Shown here piece by piece: positions 36,771 through 49,852 of a stretch of 64,000 nucleotides of DNA. The notes below the pieces were generated by a model. It did no database searches. It worked only from the letters and a program-made list of their open reading frames with translations, and was not told where the DNA came from. Each line of letters begins with the position of its first letter. Position 1 is the stretch's first letter. A program made the position numbers and the translations under genes. Origin of the DNA: Paenibacillus durus ATCC 35681 (GTDB taxonomy: Bacteria; Bacillota; Bacilli; Paenibacillales; Paenibacillaceae); the NCBI RefSeq assembly GCF_000993825.1, contig NZ_CP011114.1, positions 3,968,001 to 4,032,000 on the forward strand, read 5' to 3'.

Positions 36771-37052
36771 TTATTTATTGAGAACATCCACGTATTCGGA
36801 GTAATGCTCAAATCTTCCCTTGGCAAACGGACATAAGGGTATAATCTTAATACCGTTTTCCCGCGCGTATTCCACCATTGCTATGAAAAGCTTGTCACCA
36901 AGCCCCTGTCCCCGGTAAGCATTGTCCACCAAAGTATGATCAACAATATAAAGTTCCGGACTTGAGGGGACATACGTCATTTCGGCAGCAATTGCGCCGT
37001 TATCTCGAATAAGAAATCTTTTATTAGCTGTTTCATGATCTACAATATACAT
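36771..37052 (-). CDS. YjdJ-like GNAT N-acetyltransferase
   Basis: A 93-residue minimal GNAT fold. LYIVDHTLVDNAYRGQGLG holds the acetyl-CoA pyrophosphate loop (RGQGLG), followed by DKLFIAMVEYARENGIKIIPLCPFA. Length and sequence fit YjdJ-type proteins (about 90 residues), not full-length acetyltransferases. It starts two bases after the stop of the 4Fe-4S protein gene, and AGAGGAA lies within the end of that gene. In E. coli yjdI and yjdJ are paired in the same way. Substrate unknown. Confidence 0.8.
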   Translation of the reverse strand: MYIVDHETANKRFLIRDNGAIAAEMTYVPSSPELYIVDHTLVDNAYRGQGLGDKLFIAMVEYARENGIKIIPLCPFAKGRFEHYSEYVDVLNK

Positions 37053-37054
37053 AT

Positions 37055-37300
37055 TTATTCCTCTTTCTTTAGTGAATTTTCGGTGTCCAGACGTTTATAC
37101 GTCAGTGCTCCGCTTGGACATTTATCAATATGCCGGGCGATTTCCTCTGCAGGGGCGGCATCAGGATTAACCCACGGGCGTTTGCTTAAATCAAAAACGG
37201 CAGGAAACCCCTTTACGCAAATACCGGAATGCGTGCATATCTCCGAATTAAACATTACCTCAATATCTTTACCGTAGTACAATTTCTGTTGACTCATCAT
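37055..37300 (-). CDS. YjdI-like (4Fe-4S) mono-cluster protein
   Basis: An 81-residue divergent ferredoxin-like protein of the Fer4_19/YjdI family. Cysteines in SEICTHSGICVKGFP and DKCPSGALTY match the cluster ligands. It is the upstream member of a YjdI/YjdJ-like pair and 13 bases downstream of the FMN reductase gene, so all three are likely cotranscribed and act in electron transfer. Two adjacent ATG codons (37300, 37297) are possible starts. Confidence 0.82.
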   Translation of the reverse strand: MMSQQKLYYGKDIEVMFNSEICTHSGICVKGFPAVFDLSKRPWVNPDAAPAEEIARHIDKCPSGALTYKRLDTENSLKKEE

Positions 37301-37313
37301 TCCTGCACACCTT

Positions 37314-37889
37314 TCACTTTTGAGATTGTTTAAAGATTAAGATCCATTGTTCGAAAGCTATCAGAAATTTTTCCAAATGGCGAAGCGTTGCTTCATCGTC
37401 CAACTCCCCGGTAGTTTCATTCAGCTTTTCGTGAACGCTGCCAATGAGAACTTTCGGCCCCGGCATCGTATAGGCATTCATAGCTAGCAGCGTCTGCCTA
37501 ACCTGTGCTTGTGACTGTGCTGTTCCCCCGCTCCCCGGTGTCGCTCCTGCAATCGCAAAAGGTTTTTGAATCAGCACGGAGCTTTTAACCGGACGCGAGG
37601 CCCAATCCAAAGCGTTTTTCAAAACGCCCGGAATTCCCATGTTATACTCGGGAGTCACGATCAACACTCCGTCCGCTCTTCGAATGCTTTCTTTAAATTG
37701 GGCAACCGAGTGAGGATCGCCTTGACTTTCGATATCCGCATTGTACAGTGGAATCGCAGATATATCGGCGTGATGAATTTCCCAATGCTTTGGTGCAAGC
37801 CCTTCCATAGCCTTTAGCACTCTCCGATTGAAAGAACCTTCACGAAGACTTCCACATATAGCTGTGATAGTAAGTTTGTTTTCGCTCAT
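37314..37889 (-). CDS. NADPH-dependent FMN reductase
   Basis: A 191-residue flavodoxin-fold reductase. The FMN phosphate loop is CGSLREGSFNRRVL (11-24) and the second flavin contact TPEYNMGIPGVLKNALDW; GATPGSGGTAQSQAQVR follows. It is typical of the ArsH/YieF/azoreductase-like group reducing quinones, chromate or flavins. GAGGAG precedes the ATG. It appears first in an operon with the YjdI-like iron-sulfur protein and the acetyltransferase. The native substrate is unknown. Confidence 0.88.
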   Translation of the reverse strand: MSENKLTITAICGSLREGSFNRRVLKAMEGLAPKHWEIHHADISAIPLYNADIESQGDPHSVAQFKESIRRADGVLIVTPEYNMGIPGVLKNALDWASRPVKSSVLIQKPFAIAGATPGSGGTAQSQAQVRQTLLAMNAYTMPGPKVLIGSVHEKLNETTGELDDEATLRHLEKFLIAFEQWILIFKQSQK

Positions 37890-37914
37890 CTTGCTCTCCT
37901 CTTCTTGGTTTAGT

Positions 37915-39009
37915 CTAGGTCGTTGTTAATTTAGCATAGACGGTAAAAAACAGAGTTAATTGGGCCAGGATTATGATGTTTGGAACGACTAGAATTAGAT
38001 TGATCGCTAGAAAAGCGGCTAAAATCGCTGTGAACAGCCCGAGATGATTGATCCTTAACCGTTGGTGCTCATACCTGTATTTATGGAAGACAAGGGAAGT
38101 AGCAATGAAATAAATAAACACTGAACCAAATAAATAGTACAGGATAAATGAATAATGGACCTCCTGCAAGTACAATAACTGTATAGACGAGGCAATCATG
38201 CTCAAGGACATTAAAATAAACAGATGCCCGTAAATAACAGTTTGGCCGGCGGTTTGGACCGACTTGTCCACTTTCTTCTCCACATTATCGTAATACTGCC
38301 ACCAGATAGAGACAATCAGCGTAAATGCTAGGATCGAAAACGAGATCGAATCCCAGTCCCCCTTTTGCGGCTGCAGCACTGAAAGTGTACTGACGACTGA
38401 CTCGCCAAAAAGAATTAGAGTCAATAAACCAAAGCGTTCCAACAAGTGCCCCGTATGGGTCGGCGATTTCATCAAATGCTTGCGTCCCGCAAGAGGTACA
38501 ATCATTTCAACAATAATACCTGCGTACAGCGCAGCATATCGAATCCATGAATCAAAAAAGAGGGAAGATACGGAAATAAGGATTCCAAACCAAAAGCGCG
38601 TCCCTAAATAGTGTGCTGTGTTTCTTCGACTTCCTTTTTCTTCTGACCTCAAAACAACGAGATATTGGACCGCTGTCATGACTCTAAGTCCAACATAACC
38701 AGTAAGGAAGGGGATATAGTATTGATCAAAATCTACCGACAGGCTGGATGTCATGATAAGTACAAATAACATTTGTAAAATCAAAAACATCCGCTGATGC
38801 CAAAAGTCCTCTCCAAAGCGATTAATAAACATCGTTTGTCCAACCCAGGCCCACCAAATCGGGATAAAAATTAAGATAAATTTTAATAAATACTCTAAAT
38901 GAATATACCCCGCTTCAACATGAAGCAAAACATGCGTTGATTTCGAAAAAGCGGCCACAAATATCAGATCATAAAAGAGCTCTAGCCATGTAACTTTCTT
39001 TTCTCCCAA
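37915..39009 (-). CDS. Low-temperature-requirement protein A (LtrA) family
   Basis: A 364-residue integral membrane protein with about 10-11 hydrophobic segments. The start KKVTWLELFYDLIFVAAFSK and the segment FGLLTLILFGESVVSTLSVL are diagnostic of LtrA, first linked to low-temperature growth in Listeria; its biochemical role is unknown. The start is TTG, with AAAGGAG seven bases upstream. It lies just upstream of the FMN reductase (25-bp gap). Confidence 0.85.
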   Translation of the reverse strand: MGEKKVTWLELFYDLIFVAAFSKSTHVLLHVEAGYIHLEYLLKFILIFIPIWWAWVGQTMFINRFGEDFWHQRMFLILQMLFVLIMTSSLSVDFDQYYIPFLTGYVGLRVMTAVQYLVVLRSEEKGSRRNTAHYLGTRFWFGILISVSSLFFDSWIRYAALYAGIIVEMIVPLAGRKHLMKSPTHTGHLLERFGLLTLILFGESVVSTLSVLQPQKGDWDSISFSILAFTLIVSIWWQYYDNVEKKVDKSVQTAGQTVIYGHLFILMSLSMIASSIQLLYLQEVHYSFILYYLFGSVFIYFIATSLVFHKYRYEHQRLRINHLGLFTAILAAFLAINLILVVPNIIILAQLTLFFTVYAKLTTT

Positions 39010-39142
39010 GCTACAACTCCTTTCTTATTTCGTATATGACTATTATATAATAATTTAAATCATCTGTATTTGCATCTGCAAATTCTAGCTGTACTAACCC
39101 TCTTTCACTTCCGCGTCATGAGCAGCTGCTTGAGAGTATAGA

Positions 39143-39190
39143 AAAACAGACTTATAAAACTGCATAAAAGCAATTTTATAAGTCTGTTTT
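39143..39190 (-). terminator. Terminator of the rRNA-tRNA operon
   Basis: AAAACAGACTTATAAAA and its complement form a long stem with a GC clamp (TGC/GCA); a T-run follows on the minus strand, just past tRNA-Leu. Confidence 0.88.
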
Positions 39191-39195
39191 AGTGA

Positions 39196-39275
39196 TGCCG
39201 GTGAGAGGACTCGAACCTCCACGGTTTCCCTCACGATTTTGAGTCGCGCGCGTCTGCCAGTTCCGCCACACCGGC
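39196..39275 (-). tRNA. tRNA-Leu (CAA)
   Basis: Acceptor GCCGGTG/CACCGGC, anticodon loop CTCAAAA, and a variable arm as in leucine tRNAs. CCA is not encoded. It is last in the cluster. Confidence 0.93.
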
Positions 39276-39312
39276 GCAGAATAAATTAGAAACATATGCT
39301 TATTAAAAGCAA

Positions 39313-39386
39313 TGGAGGCGCCACCCAGATTCGAACTGGGGATAGAGCTTTTGCAGAGCTGTGCCTTACCACTTGGCTATGGCGCC
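39313..39386 (-). tRNA. tRNA-Cys (GCA)
   Basis: Acceptor GGCGCCA/TGGCGCC, anticodon loop CTGCAAA, encoded CCA. Confidence 0.94.
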
Positions 39387-39395
39387 GTATTAAGA

Positions 39396-39470
39396 TGGAG
39401 CGGACGACGGGAATCGAACCCGCGACCCTCGCCTTGGCAAGGCGATGCTCTACCGCTGAGCCACGTCCGC
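39396..39470 (-). tRNA. tRNA-Gly (GCC)
   Basis: Acceptor GCGGACG/CGTCCGC, anticodon loop TTGCCAA, encoded CCA. Confidence 0.94.
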
Positions 39471-39474
39471 AAAA

Positions 39475-39549
39475 TGGCTGGGGATATAGGATTCGAACCT
39501 ATGCGTGACGGAGTCAAAGTCCGTTGCCTTACCGCTTGGCTAATCCCCA
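39475..39549 (-). tRNA. tRNA-Gln (TTG)
   Basis: Starts TGGGGAT, anticodon loop CTTTGAC, encoded CCA. Confidence 0.94.
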
Positions 39550-39570
39550 ATGCACTCCAATTTGAAAATA

Positions 39571-39647
39571 TGGGGCGATCGATGGGACTTGAACCCACGA
39601 ATGCCGGAGCCACAATCCGGTGCGTTAACCCCTTCGCCACGACCGCC
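39571..39647 (-). tRNA. tRNA-His (GTG)
   Basis: Anticodon loop TTGTGGC. The extra G at position -1, required by histidyl-tRNA synthetase, is encoded opposite the discriminator C. CCA is encoded. Confidence 0.94.
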
Positions 39648-39672
39648 ATATAATATAAATGCTAAATTACAT

Positions 39673-39746
39673 TGGCAGGGGCAGCAGGAATTGAACCCAC
39701 ACTAACGGTTTTGGAGACCGCTGTTCTACCTTTAAACTATGCCCCT
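39673..39746 (-). tRNA. tRNA-Trp (CCA)
   Basis: Acceptor AGGGGCA/TGCCCCT, anticodon loop CTCCAAA, encoded CCA tail. Confidence 0.94.
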
Positions 39747-39750
39747 AAAC

Positions 39751-39836
39751 TGGTGGAGGATGATGGATTCGAACCACCGAACTCGTAAGAGAACAGATTT
39801 ACAGTCTGCTGCGTTTGGCCACTTCGCTAATCCTCC
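39751..39836 (-). tRNA. tRNA-Tyr (GTA)
   Basis: Class II tRNA with long variable arm, anticodon loop CTGTAAA, encoded CCA. Confidence 0.94.
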
Positions 39837-39843
39837 AAGAAAA

Positions 39844-39919
<76 letters not shown>

Positions 39920-39939
39920 GTATTCAGTTGTTATACTCA

Positions 39940-40015
<76 letters not shown>

Positions 40016-40035
40016 AAACATTGAAATCATCAAAA

Positions 40036-40112
40036 TGGCGGAACCGACGGGATTCGAACCCGCGATCTCCTGCGTGACAGGCAGGCATGTTAGGCCTCTA
40101 CACCACGGTTCC
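40036..40112 (-). tRNA. tRNA-Asp (GTC)
   Basis: Starts GGAACCG, anticodon loop CTGTCAC, encoded CCA. Confidence 0.94.
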
Positions 40113-40142
40113 ACGAGGCACTTCTTATTCTTTTAAGAAGAT

Positions 40143-40220
<78 letters not shown>

Positions 40221-40243
40221 TCAGTAATAAGAGTATTGATTTA

Positions 40244-40319
40244 TGGTGGAGGCTGAGGGGATCGAACCCCCGACCCTCTGCTTGTAAGGCAGATGCTCTC
40301 CCAGCTGAGCTAAGCCTCC
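40244..40319 (-). tRNA. tRNA-Val (TAC)
   Basis: Starts GGAGGCT, anticodon loop CTTACAA, encoded CCA. Confidence 0.94.
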
Positions 40320-40326
40320 ATATAGT

Positions 40327-40401
40327 TGGTGACCCGTAGGGGATTCGAACCCCTGTTACCTCCGTGAAAGGGAGGTGTCTTAACCCCTTGACCAACGGGC
40401 C
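40327..40401 (-). tRNA. tRNA-Glu (TTC)
   Basis: Acceptor GGCCCGT/ACGGGTC, anticodon loop CTTTCAC, encoded CCA. Confidence 0.94.
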
Positions 40402-40413
40402 ACATTTAAATGA

Positions 40414-40505
40414 TGGCGGAGAGAGAGGGATTCGAACCCTCGAGACGCTTTTGACGCCTACACGATTTCCAATCGTGCTCCTTCGGCCAACTCGGACACC
40501 TCTCC
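40414..40505 (-). tRNA. tRNA-Ser (GGA)
   Basis: Class II tRNA with long variable arm, anticodon loop TTGGAAA, discriminator G, encoded CCA. Confidence 0.94.
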
Positions 40506-40509
40506 ATAA

Positions 40510-40585
40510 TGGCTCCCCGAACAGGACTCGAACCTGTGACAACTCGATTAACAGTCGAGTGCTCTACCAACTGAGCTATCAGGGA
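40510..40585 (-). tRNA. tRNA-Asn (GTT)
   Basis: Acceptor TCCCTGA/TCGGGGA, anticodon loop CTGTTAA, encoded CCA. First tRNA after 23S; the 136-base interval to 23S holds no 5S gene. Confidence 0.94.
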
Positions 40586-40721
40586 ACAATATTCAATTCA
40601 GGCTTGATCGCCTGAAAACTGGATTCGAAACGAAACATTGCGTTTCCCCCTGTGCCCGGGGTCCCCGAAAAGTATTCGGCATACTCTTCGAAGCCTCCGC
40701 TTCACTTTTTGGGGTGAATTT

Positions 40722-43648
<2,927 letters not shown>

Positions 43649-43855
43649 ACTAAGCACTCTTACTTCACTTGATCAATCGCTTGACACAAGTTTCAGCTAA
43701 AAGATGTTCTAAAACGCAATTTTCGTTTCGGTATCCAGTTTTCAAGGATCAAGACTTGAGAGATTGAACTCTCAAAACTGAGCAACGAGTGAGCAACTAG
43801 CCAATCCGGCTAGATTTAAGATTTGAATGTTTCCGCTGCGGGAAACGATTCTCCA

Positions 43856-45413
<1,558 letters not shown>

Positions 45414-45572
45414 AGTATTGAAAGAGCGATTCGCTCAATTTGAAACATCTGACGAGAATTTCTTCTCTTCATTTTGGAACTCGCCAAGCGAATTCCTACT
45501 CACTCGTTGTTCAGTTTTCAAAGATCAATGTCTCTCTCAGTGCATCATCGCGTCTCACGCGGCGACCTTTAT

Positions 45573-45602
45573 AATATATCACGTCGCCCCTGAATTAGTC
45601 AA
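45573..45602 (-). promoter_or_regulatory. rRNA promoter P2 (proximal)
   Basis: TTGACT, 18-base spacer, TATATT (further TATAA just after), about 160 bases before 16S. The structure matches the distal promoter. Confidence 0.65.
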
Positions 45603-45679
45603 CCTTTTTTTTGAATTAATTTTATTTCGGTTGCTTCTTCAAACGTTGTATCGCTGTTCATTCCCGAGGGACGAGTTAT

Positions 45680-45709
45680 AATGTATCACATGAACGACTA
45701 GGCAGTCAA
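45680..45709 (-). promoter_or_regulatory. rRNA promoter P1 (distal)
   Basis: TTGACT, 18-base spacer, TACATT, followed by ATAA as in P2. Tandem promoters are usual for Bacillales rRNA operons. Apart from these and the ygxA terminator, 45414-45819 contains only leader sequence. Confidence 0.65.
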
Positions 45710-45753
45710 CAATAAATATTATTGTCACCCTTTCCCATTTCCGCAATAAAATG

Positions 45754-45778
45754 AAAAAAAGAGAGCGCTACGCCTCTC
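45754..45778 (-). terminator. Terminator of ygxA
   Basis: Minus-strand stem GAGAGGCG/CGCTCTC followed by seven T; it ends ygxA just before the rRNA promoters. Confidence 0.8.
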
Positions 45779-45819
45779 CAGTTCAAAAACAAGCTCGATA
45801 TTCAAGATTAGAGAATGGA

Positions 45820-46692
45820 CTACAAAGTATATCGCACCTGATATCCGCCGCCTGCGTCGCTCCACGACACGATTTCCCGAATCAGTGACCGGGATGCCAG
45901 CTTGCGAAGAACAAACGGCAGTTCCGCTTCAACATATTTTAATTCGGAAAGTTCGAGAAGCTCCTCTATACTCCACGATCCCTTCCGCTCCTTCAGGAGG
46001 TCAAGGAACCATTTGCAGCAGTCGCCCATTTTGGACACAAGGGAAAACTCACAAGCAAGCTGAACAAGCTGAATTCTCTGATCCATCGTTTCACCGCTGA
46101 TTGTCAGCTCCTCGTACAGCTTATATACCGAGTTGTTCAGACTCTTCACCTGTTCCCATACCGCCGGTGTCGGATAGTGACCAGCCTCGCCGACCTCCAT
46201 TCGCGCCCAATGATACAGAGCCATTAGAATGCAATTGTACGAATCCATTATACAACCGGCCTGCAAATAACGTTTCGACTTCACATACATATGCAAAAAC
46301 CGGGCAAACTCTATAAACAATATCCGCTCCCTTAGCGGCTGCTCAAAGGAATTCACATCTGCTCGAAGCTGCTCCAGAACTTCCTGAGGGTCCCAAATAA
46401 TCTCGCCTTCCAGCAGACAGGTAATAAGCTCATTATTGTCTCCTGTTATAATGGAGCGCTTTAACATCGAAAGCCCGACTCTAAGAGTTTGGGTCCGCAA
46501 CTCGCCTGTAATCATGCTGCCAACAAGCGGATTCTCTTCCCCATCCTCGCGCAGAAGCATTACAACCCTATCGAACTCATAAAGAAGGGCGCTCTGAAAA
46601 GGAGCCTTGCCTTGGGAATCCAAAGCAATCGCTCCAAGGGCGTTCTCGTCAAAAATATCTCCATTTAATAATGTCAGATTGGATAATTCCAT
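45820..46692 (-). CDS. ygxA: YgxA-like nucleotidyltransferase-family protein
   Basis: A 290-residue cytoplasmic protein of the YgxA family (nucleotidyltransferase-like N-terminal part). A central helical region (RERILFIEFARFLHMYVKSK, CIMDSYNCILMALYHWARME) precedes a winged-helix-like C-terminus (SWSIEELLELSELKYVEAEL). Catalytic acidic residues of true nucleotidyltransferases are not evident, so activity is uncertain. It lies immediately upstream of the rRNA operon, as ygxA does before rrnD in B. subtilis. GGAGGA precedes the ATG. Confidence 0.8.
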   Translation of the reverse strand: MELSNLTLLNGDIFDENALGAIALDSQGKAPFQSALLYEFDRVVMLLREDGEENPLVGSMITGELRTQTLRVGLSMLKRSIITGDNNELITCLLEGEIIWDPQEVLEQLRADVNSFEQPLRERILFIEFARFLHMYVKSKRYLQAGCIMDSYNCILMALYHWARMEVGEAGHYPTPAVWEQVKSLNNSVYKLYEELTISGETMDQRIQLVQLACEFSLVSKMGDCCKWFLDLLKERKGSWSIEELLELSELKYVEAELPFVLRKLASRSLIREIVSWSDAGGGYQVRYTL

Positions 46693-46828
46693 TATCGTCC
46701 TCCATCAAATTTGGCGATTTTGCGTCAATTCAGTTATAATTCTCTTATCTTATCATCTAATTATTCTACATCCCCATGTTAGTTCCTTCCGGACGACCGA
46801 ACTATATTTTAGCTGGGAGAAATGACTC

Positions 46829-47194
46829 ATGACCTTTAAATCCGCTAAGATTAACGCTTTTCGCACATGGGGCCTGCTGCTGACGATGCTCGGCATGGGG
46901 CTCATGATACTGGGAACAGCCGGCATTGTATTTTGGGGTCAGACAGGCAAAATTTTCGCGGCATTCGGGCTTGTGGTTGGTTTGGTTTCCATGATGGCTA
47001 GTCTTGCGATTTATTTTTGGGCAGGCATGCTGTCTACAAGCGCCGTTCAGATTGAATGCCCGGAATGCGGCAAGCTGACTAAAATGCTCGGAAAAACGGA
47101 TCGCTGTATGTTCTGTCATACGATTCTTACATTGGACCAGCAGCAGGCGACCATAACCTCCGAACAGCTAGAAAGCGAACAACTCAAACAATAA
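46829..47194 (+). CDS. ygzB: YgzB-family membrane protein
   Basis: A 121-residue protein with two hydrophobic segments (LLLTMLGMGLMILGTAGIVF and AFGLVVGLVSMMASLAIYFW) and a zinc-ribbon-like pair ECPECGKLTK...DRCMFCH. This is the YgzB/UPF0295 pattern. It lies between perR and ygxA as in B. subtilis, although here a GH18 gene separates it from perR. It is divergent from ygxA. Function is unknown. Confidence 0.85.
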   Translation: MTFKSAKINAFRTWGLLLTMLGMGLMILGTAGIVFWGQTGKIFAAFGLVVGLVSMMASLAIYFWAGMLSTSAVQIECPECGKLTKMLGKTDRCMFCHTILTLDQQQATITSEQLESEQLKQ

Positions 47195-47256
47195 CCCCAG
47201 AATCCGGCGCACAAAGGGAACAAAATCTGCAGTAGGGTCAGTACCGGCTGTAACAG

Positions 47257-47289
47257 AAAAAGAGGCCCCCGCTCCGGGAAGCCTCTTTT
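47257..47289. terminator. Bidirectional terminator between ygzB and the GH18 gene
   Basis: AAAAGAGGC/GCCTCTTTT with a C/G-rich inner stem and T-runs on both strands; it serves the two convergent genes. Confidence 0.85.
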
Positions 47290-47302
47290 GTTATTTGCAT
47301 TA

Positions 47303-49015
47303 TTATTGATGAATTCCGCTCAGTGTTTCCCATGTCCCGTCTCCCGCAAAGCTGCGGTTCCAGGCCGCAATACCTCCCAAGTTCAAAGACTTGGCCAGCT
47401 TCACTCTCGACTGCAGCGACACCTTGTCCTCAATCCAAATTTTACGGAGAACTCCTTCTTCCTTGTATTCCACATAGTTTTGTCCAGTATCTTTGGAAAG
47501 GACGGGTGCCAGCTTCTTGGAGCGGATAATATCAGCTACAGCATCCATGCTGACCGCTTTGGAGCTTACTTCCGTCTTCCCTCCGGCCATTTTTTCTGTC
47601 CAAATACGGGTATACAGCGGAACGCCCAAAACAAGCTTCTTCGCTGGCACCGCGTCTTCTTCAAGAATGCGCTCCACCGAGTTCCGCGACCAGGAGAGCG
47701 ATGCCACCGAACCGGCCTCGGGGCTGGAAGCCCAATGCTCATCATAGGCCATCACAATCATAAAATCAGCCAATGCTCCCAGCGAGCGCCGGTCGAGAAA
47801 GAGCGACCACATTTCGCTGTTCGATTTGGGAGTGACGTCGATGGATAAAATGAGATTTTTCGCTTGGGCCATTGGCTTCAGTTCGCGCATAAACTGCGTT
47901 ACATTATCGCCATCCTTCGTATATACATTTTCAAAATCGATATTAATGCCGTCCAGATTGTAAAGATCGCAGTATTCCAGCATTTGTACGATCGTTCGCA
48001 TCCGCTTTTCATAGGTGGCCAAAGCTTGTGTAGTCAAGTCGGGATCGAAGTCATTGCTTAGTAGTCCCCACACTTCCATCCCCTTGCCATGCGCCCATTT
48101 CACATAGGCCTGATTTGCTTGGCTGCGCACGTTTCCTTCGCTATCCACGATTTTGAACCATGTAGGGCTCACAACATTAACACCGTTCAGCTTGCCGATG
48201 GAACCAGGATTCGGACTCCTGTCGTAGACGGCTTCCCAGGTCAAGCTCACGGCTTTGCCGTCCCAACTGCGCTCGGCCCGGGTTGGTTCGGTTGCTGTCT
48301 TCTCCACCGTCTTAACTCCGGTCTCCGTGATATCCGCCGCCTGTACATAACCGGCAAGTCCGTTATTCATTTGAGCGTACAGCCACTCCCCGTGCCGGCT
48401 CCAGATTCTCACCTTCGTCCCGGGCGTCATGTCGGCTAGGGCAGGCGCGTGAATCGTCGCCTCGGTGCGCAGTGCGACCTTATCTTCCTTCACTTCTCCG
48501 AGCGGCACCGTTTCGCCGGCGGTCATTAACAGAACTGCTCCCGTATCCGCGTTCTCCTGCACATCAAGGCCATATAAGCTTTTAAGCGGTTCGGCCGGCA
48601 AATAGGTGACTCCATCCCGTTCTTCGGGAGCCAGCCGAAGCTGAATCGGCTTATTGTTAAGGCTGGCCGTCGTCTTGTCCGCCTGCATATATAGAAGCTT
48701 GCTGTCCGTCGAAAGAATGACCGACTTCGTCCCAGATTCGTACCGGATAGAGGAATCTACCGATTTCTCCAACAGCGGAAGAGGCAGCAGCAAGTTCTCT
48801 CCGGTTCCAGAAGCGGAAAATCCGGTATATTGGCCTTTGACGAAAATAGGCTTGTCCGCCCCCTTCCACTCCGGATCGACGTGAAGAGGATTTGGCAGCA
48901 CAAAAAAGATTAGTGCACATACCGCCGCCGCAACGATTAACAATCCTGAAAGTCTGCGAAGAACACCGCTCCGCTGGGCGGCGCGTCCCCGTCCATGCTT
49001 CTGTCTTCTGTTCAA
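47303..49015 (-). CDS. Membrane-anchored GH18 glycosidase with copper-amine-oxidase-N-like and SH3b domains
   Basis: A 570-residue cell-wall protein. An N-terminal anchor (about 23-42, SGLLIVAAAVCALIFFVLP) precedes a stalk with a copper-amine-oxidase N-like repeat (ILSTDSKLLYMQADKTTASL...YLPAEPLKSLYGLDV), an SH3b-like unit (KVALRTEATIHAPALADM... LYAQMNNGLAGYVQ), and a GH18 barrel. The catalytic motif is LDGINIDFE (DxxDxDxE). YaaH/SleL-type proteins of this design cut cortex or cell-wall peptidoglycan. The TTG start has GGAGG seven bases upstream. The neighbouring perR and ygzB are not functionally related. Confidence 0.8.
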   Translation of the reverse strand: MNRRQKHGRGRAAQRSGVLRRLSGLLIVAAAVCALIFFVLPNPLHVDPEWKGADKPIFVKGQYTGFSASGTGENLLLPLPLLEKSVDSSIRYESGTKSVILSTDSKLLYMQADKTTASLNNKPIQLRLAPEERDGVTYLPAEPLKSLYGLDVQENADTGAVLLMTAGETVPLGEVKEDKVALRTEATIHAPALADMTPGTKVRIWSRHGEWLYAQMNNGLAGYVQAADITETGVKTVEKTATEPTRAERSWDGKAVSLTWEAVYDRSPNPGSIGKLNGVNVVSPTWFKIVDSEGNVRSQANQAYVKWAHGKGMEVWGLLSNDFDPDLTTQALATYEKRMRTIVQMLEYCDLYNLDGINIDFENVYTKDGDNVTQFMRELKPMAQAKNLILSIDVTPKSNSEMWSLFLDRRSLGALADFMIVMAYDEHWASSPEAGSVASLSWSRNSVERILEEDAVPAKKLVLGVPLYTRIWTEKMAGGKTEVSSKAVSMDAVADIIRSKKLAPVLSKDTGQNYVEYKEEGVLRKIWIEDKVSLQSRVKLAKSLNLGGIAAWNRSFAGDGTWETLSGIHQ

Positions 49016-49066
49016 AATAGGTCCTCCATACTCTGCTGAATTTAAAGTAAGGAAAATGCTGCCAAG

Positions 49067-49123
49067 AAGAAACGCCTAACGGCGTCCTTGAAGAACGCAA
49101 GTACGTTTCTCGTAGAAATATAA
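49067..49123 (-). repeat. 57-nt structured repeat, copy B
   Basis: The second copy of the repeat at 24885-24941, in the same orientation and again between two minus-strand genes (perR and the GH18 gene). GCGT/ACGC inner pairing is kept although the bases differ. Confidence 0.55.
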
Positions 49124-49161
49124 GGCCATTGATAAGCTTGAAACTTATAAATTTAATATTT

Positions 49162-49212
49162 TAAAAAAAGAAAACGTGAGTTATCCGCTGTATTTTCGGA
49201 CTCCGCACGTTC
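49162..49212 (-). terminator. Terminator of perR
   Basis: Minus-strand stem AACGTG/CACGTT with inner AGT/ACT and CCG/CGG pairs, followed by TTTTCTTTTTTT. Confidence 0.7.
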
Positions 49213-49288
49213 TCGTTACTTTTTGGCAAAAGCGTCTTCCGCCTTCCAAGACAGCGGGAGTCTTACGCTATGCATTATTAATTCTACA

Positions 49289-49720
49289 TCAATGCCGCTT
49301 ACCCGCACAGCAGCTGCAAATACCGTAGAGTTCCATGCGCAATCCGTTCACGATGAAACCGGTAGTTAACTCCGCCTGGCGTTCAACCTCATGCAGCGGC
49401 GGATAACTAAAATCCTCGATTTTGCCGCAATCCTGGCATATGATATGGTAATGATCGGTTACATTAGCATCGAAGCGGCTGGAATTGTCGCCATAGGTTA
49501 GTTCGCGAACCATTCCGGCTTCCATGAACATTTTCAAGTTATTGTAAACGGTCGCCACGCTCATGCTCGGAAACTTCGGCTCCAGCGCACGATAAATCTC
49601 ATCTGCGGTAGGATGATTCATCGATTCCATCAAATAAGTTAAAATCGCATGACGCTGAGGCGTAATACGGACACCGGTTGTCTTCAATTGTTCCAATGCG
49701 TGCTGTACGCCGCTTCCCAT
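49289..49720 (-). CDS. perR: Peroxide-responsive repressor PerR
   Basis: A 143-residue Fur-family repressor that senses peroxide by metal-catalysed histidine oxidation. The winged helix contains [13 protein letters not shown] and [15 protein letters not shown]. The regulatory metal site is as in PerR: the sensing histidine in the HPTAD region and [15 protein letters not shown], where Fur would have a glutamate in place of the aspartate. Zinc-site cysteines are in CQDCGK and CSCC. The ATG at 49720 has AAGGCGG upstream; the longer frame from 49804 is not needed. A Per box lies upstream, so it is probably autoregulated. Confidence 0.9.
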   Translation of the reverse strand: MGSGVQHALEQLKTTGVRITPQRHAILTYLMESMNHPTADEIYRALEPKFPSMSVATVYNNLKMFMEAGMVRELTYGDNSSRFDANVTDHYHIICQDCGKIEDFSYPPLHEVERQAELTTGFIVNGLRMELYGICSCCAGKRH

Positions 49721-49774
49721 CCCTGTCACCGCCTTTACATGTCGATCTTGTAGTAAGTAAACGCTCTTGTATTT

Positions 49775-49832
49775 ATTGTAAGACCGACCTTTCAATGTTG
49801 TCAACGCAGTCAGTTAATTATATTGATTATTA
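49775..49832 (-). promoter_or_regulatory. perR promoter with Per box
   Basis: TTGACA (49804-49799), 18-base spacer, TACAAT (49780-49775). TTATATTGATTATTA at 49818-49832 matches the Per box TTATAATNATTATAA at 13 of 15 bases, 14 bases upstream of the -35. Confidence 0.6.
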
Positions 49833-49852
49833 TTTAATAAAAATTAGTTTGT

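Noticed and set aside
40586..40721. 5S rRNA searched between 23S and tRNA-Asn
   Set aside because: No 5S core sequence on either strand; recorded as a finding instead.
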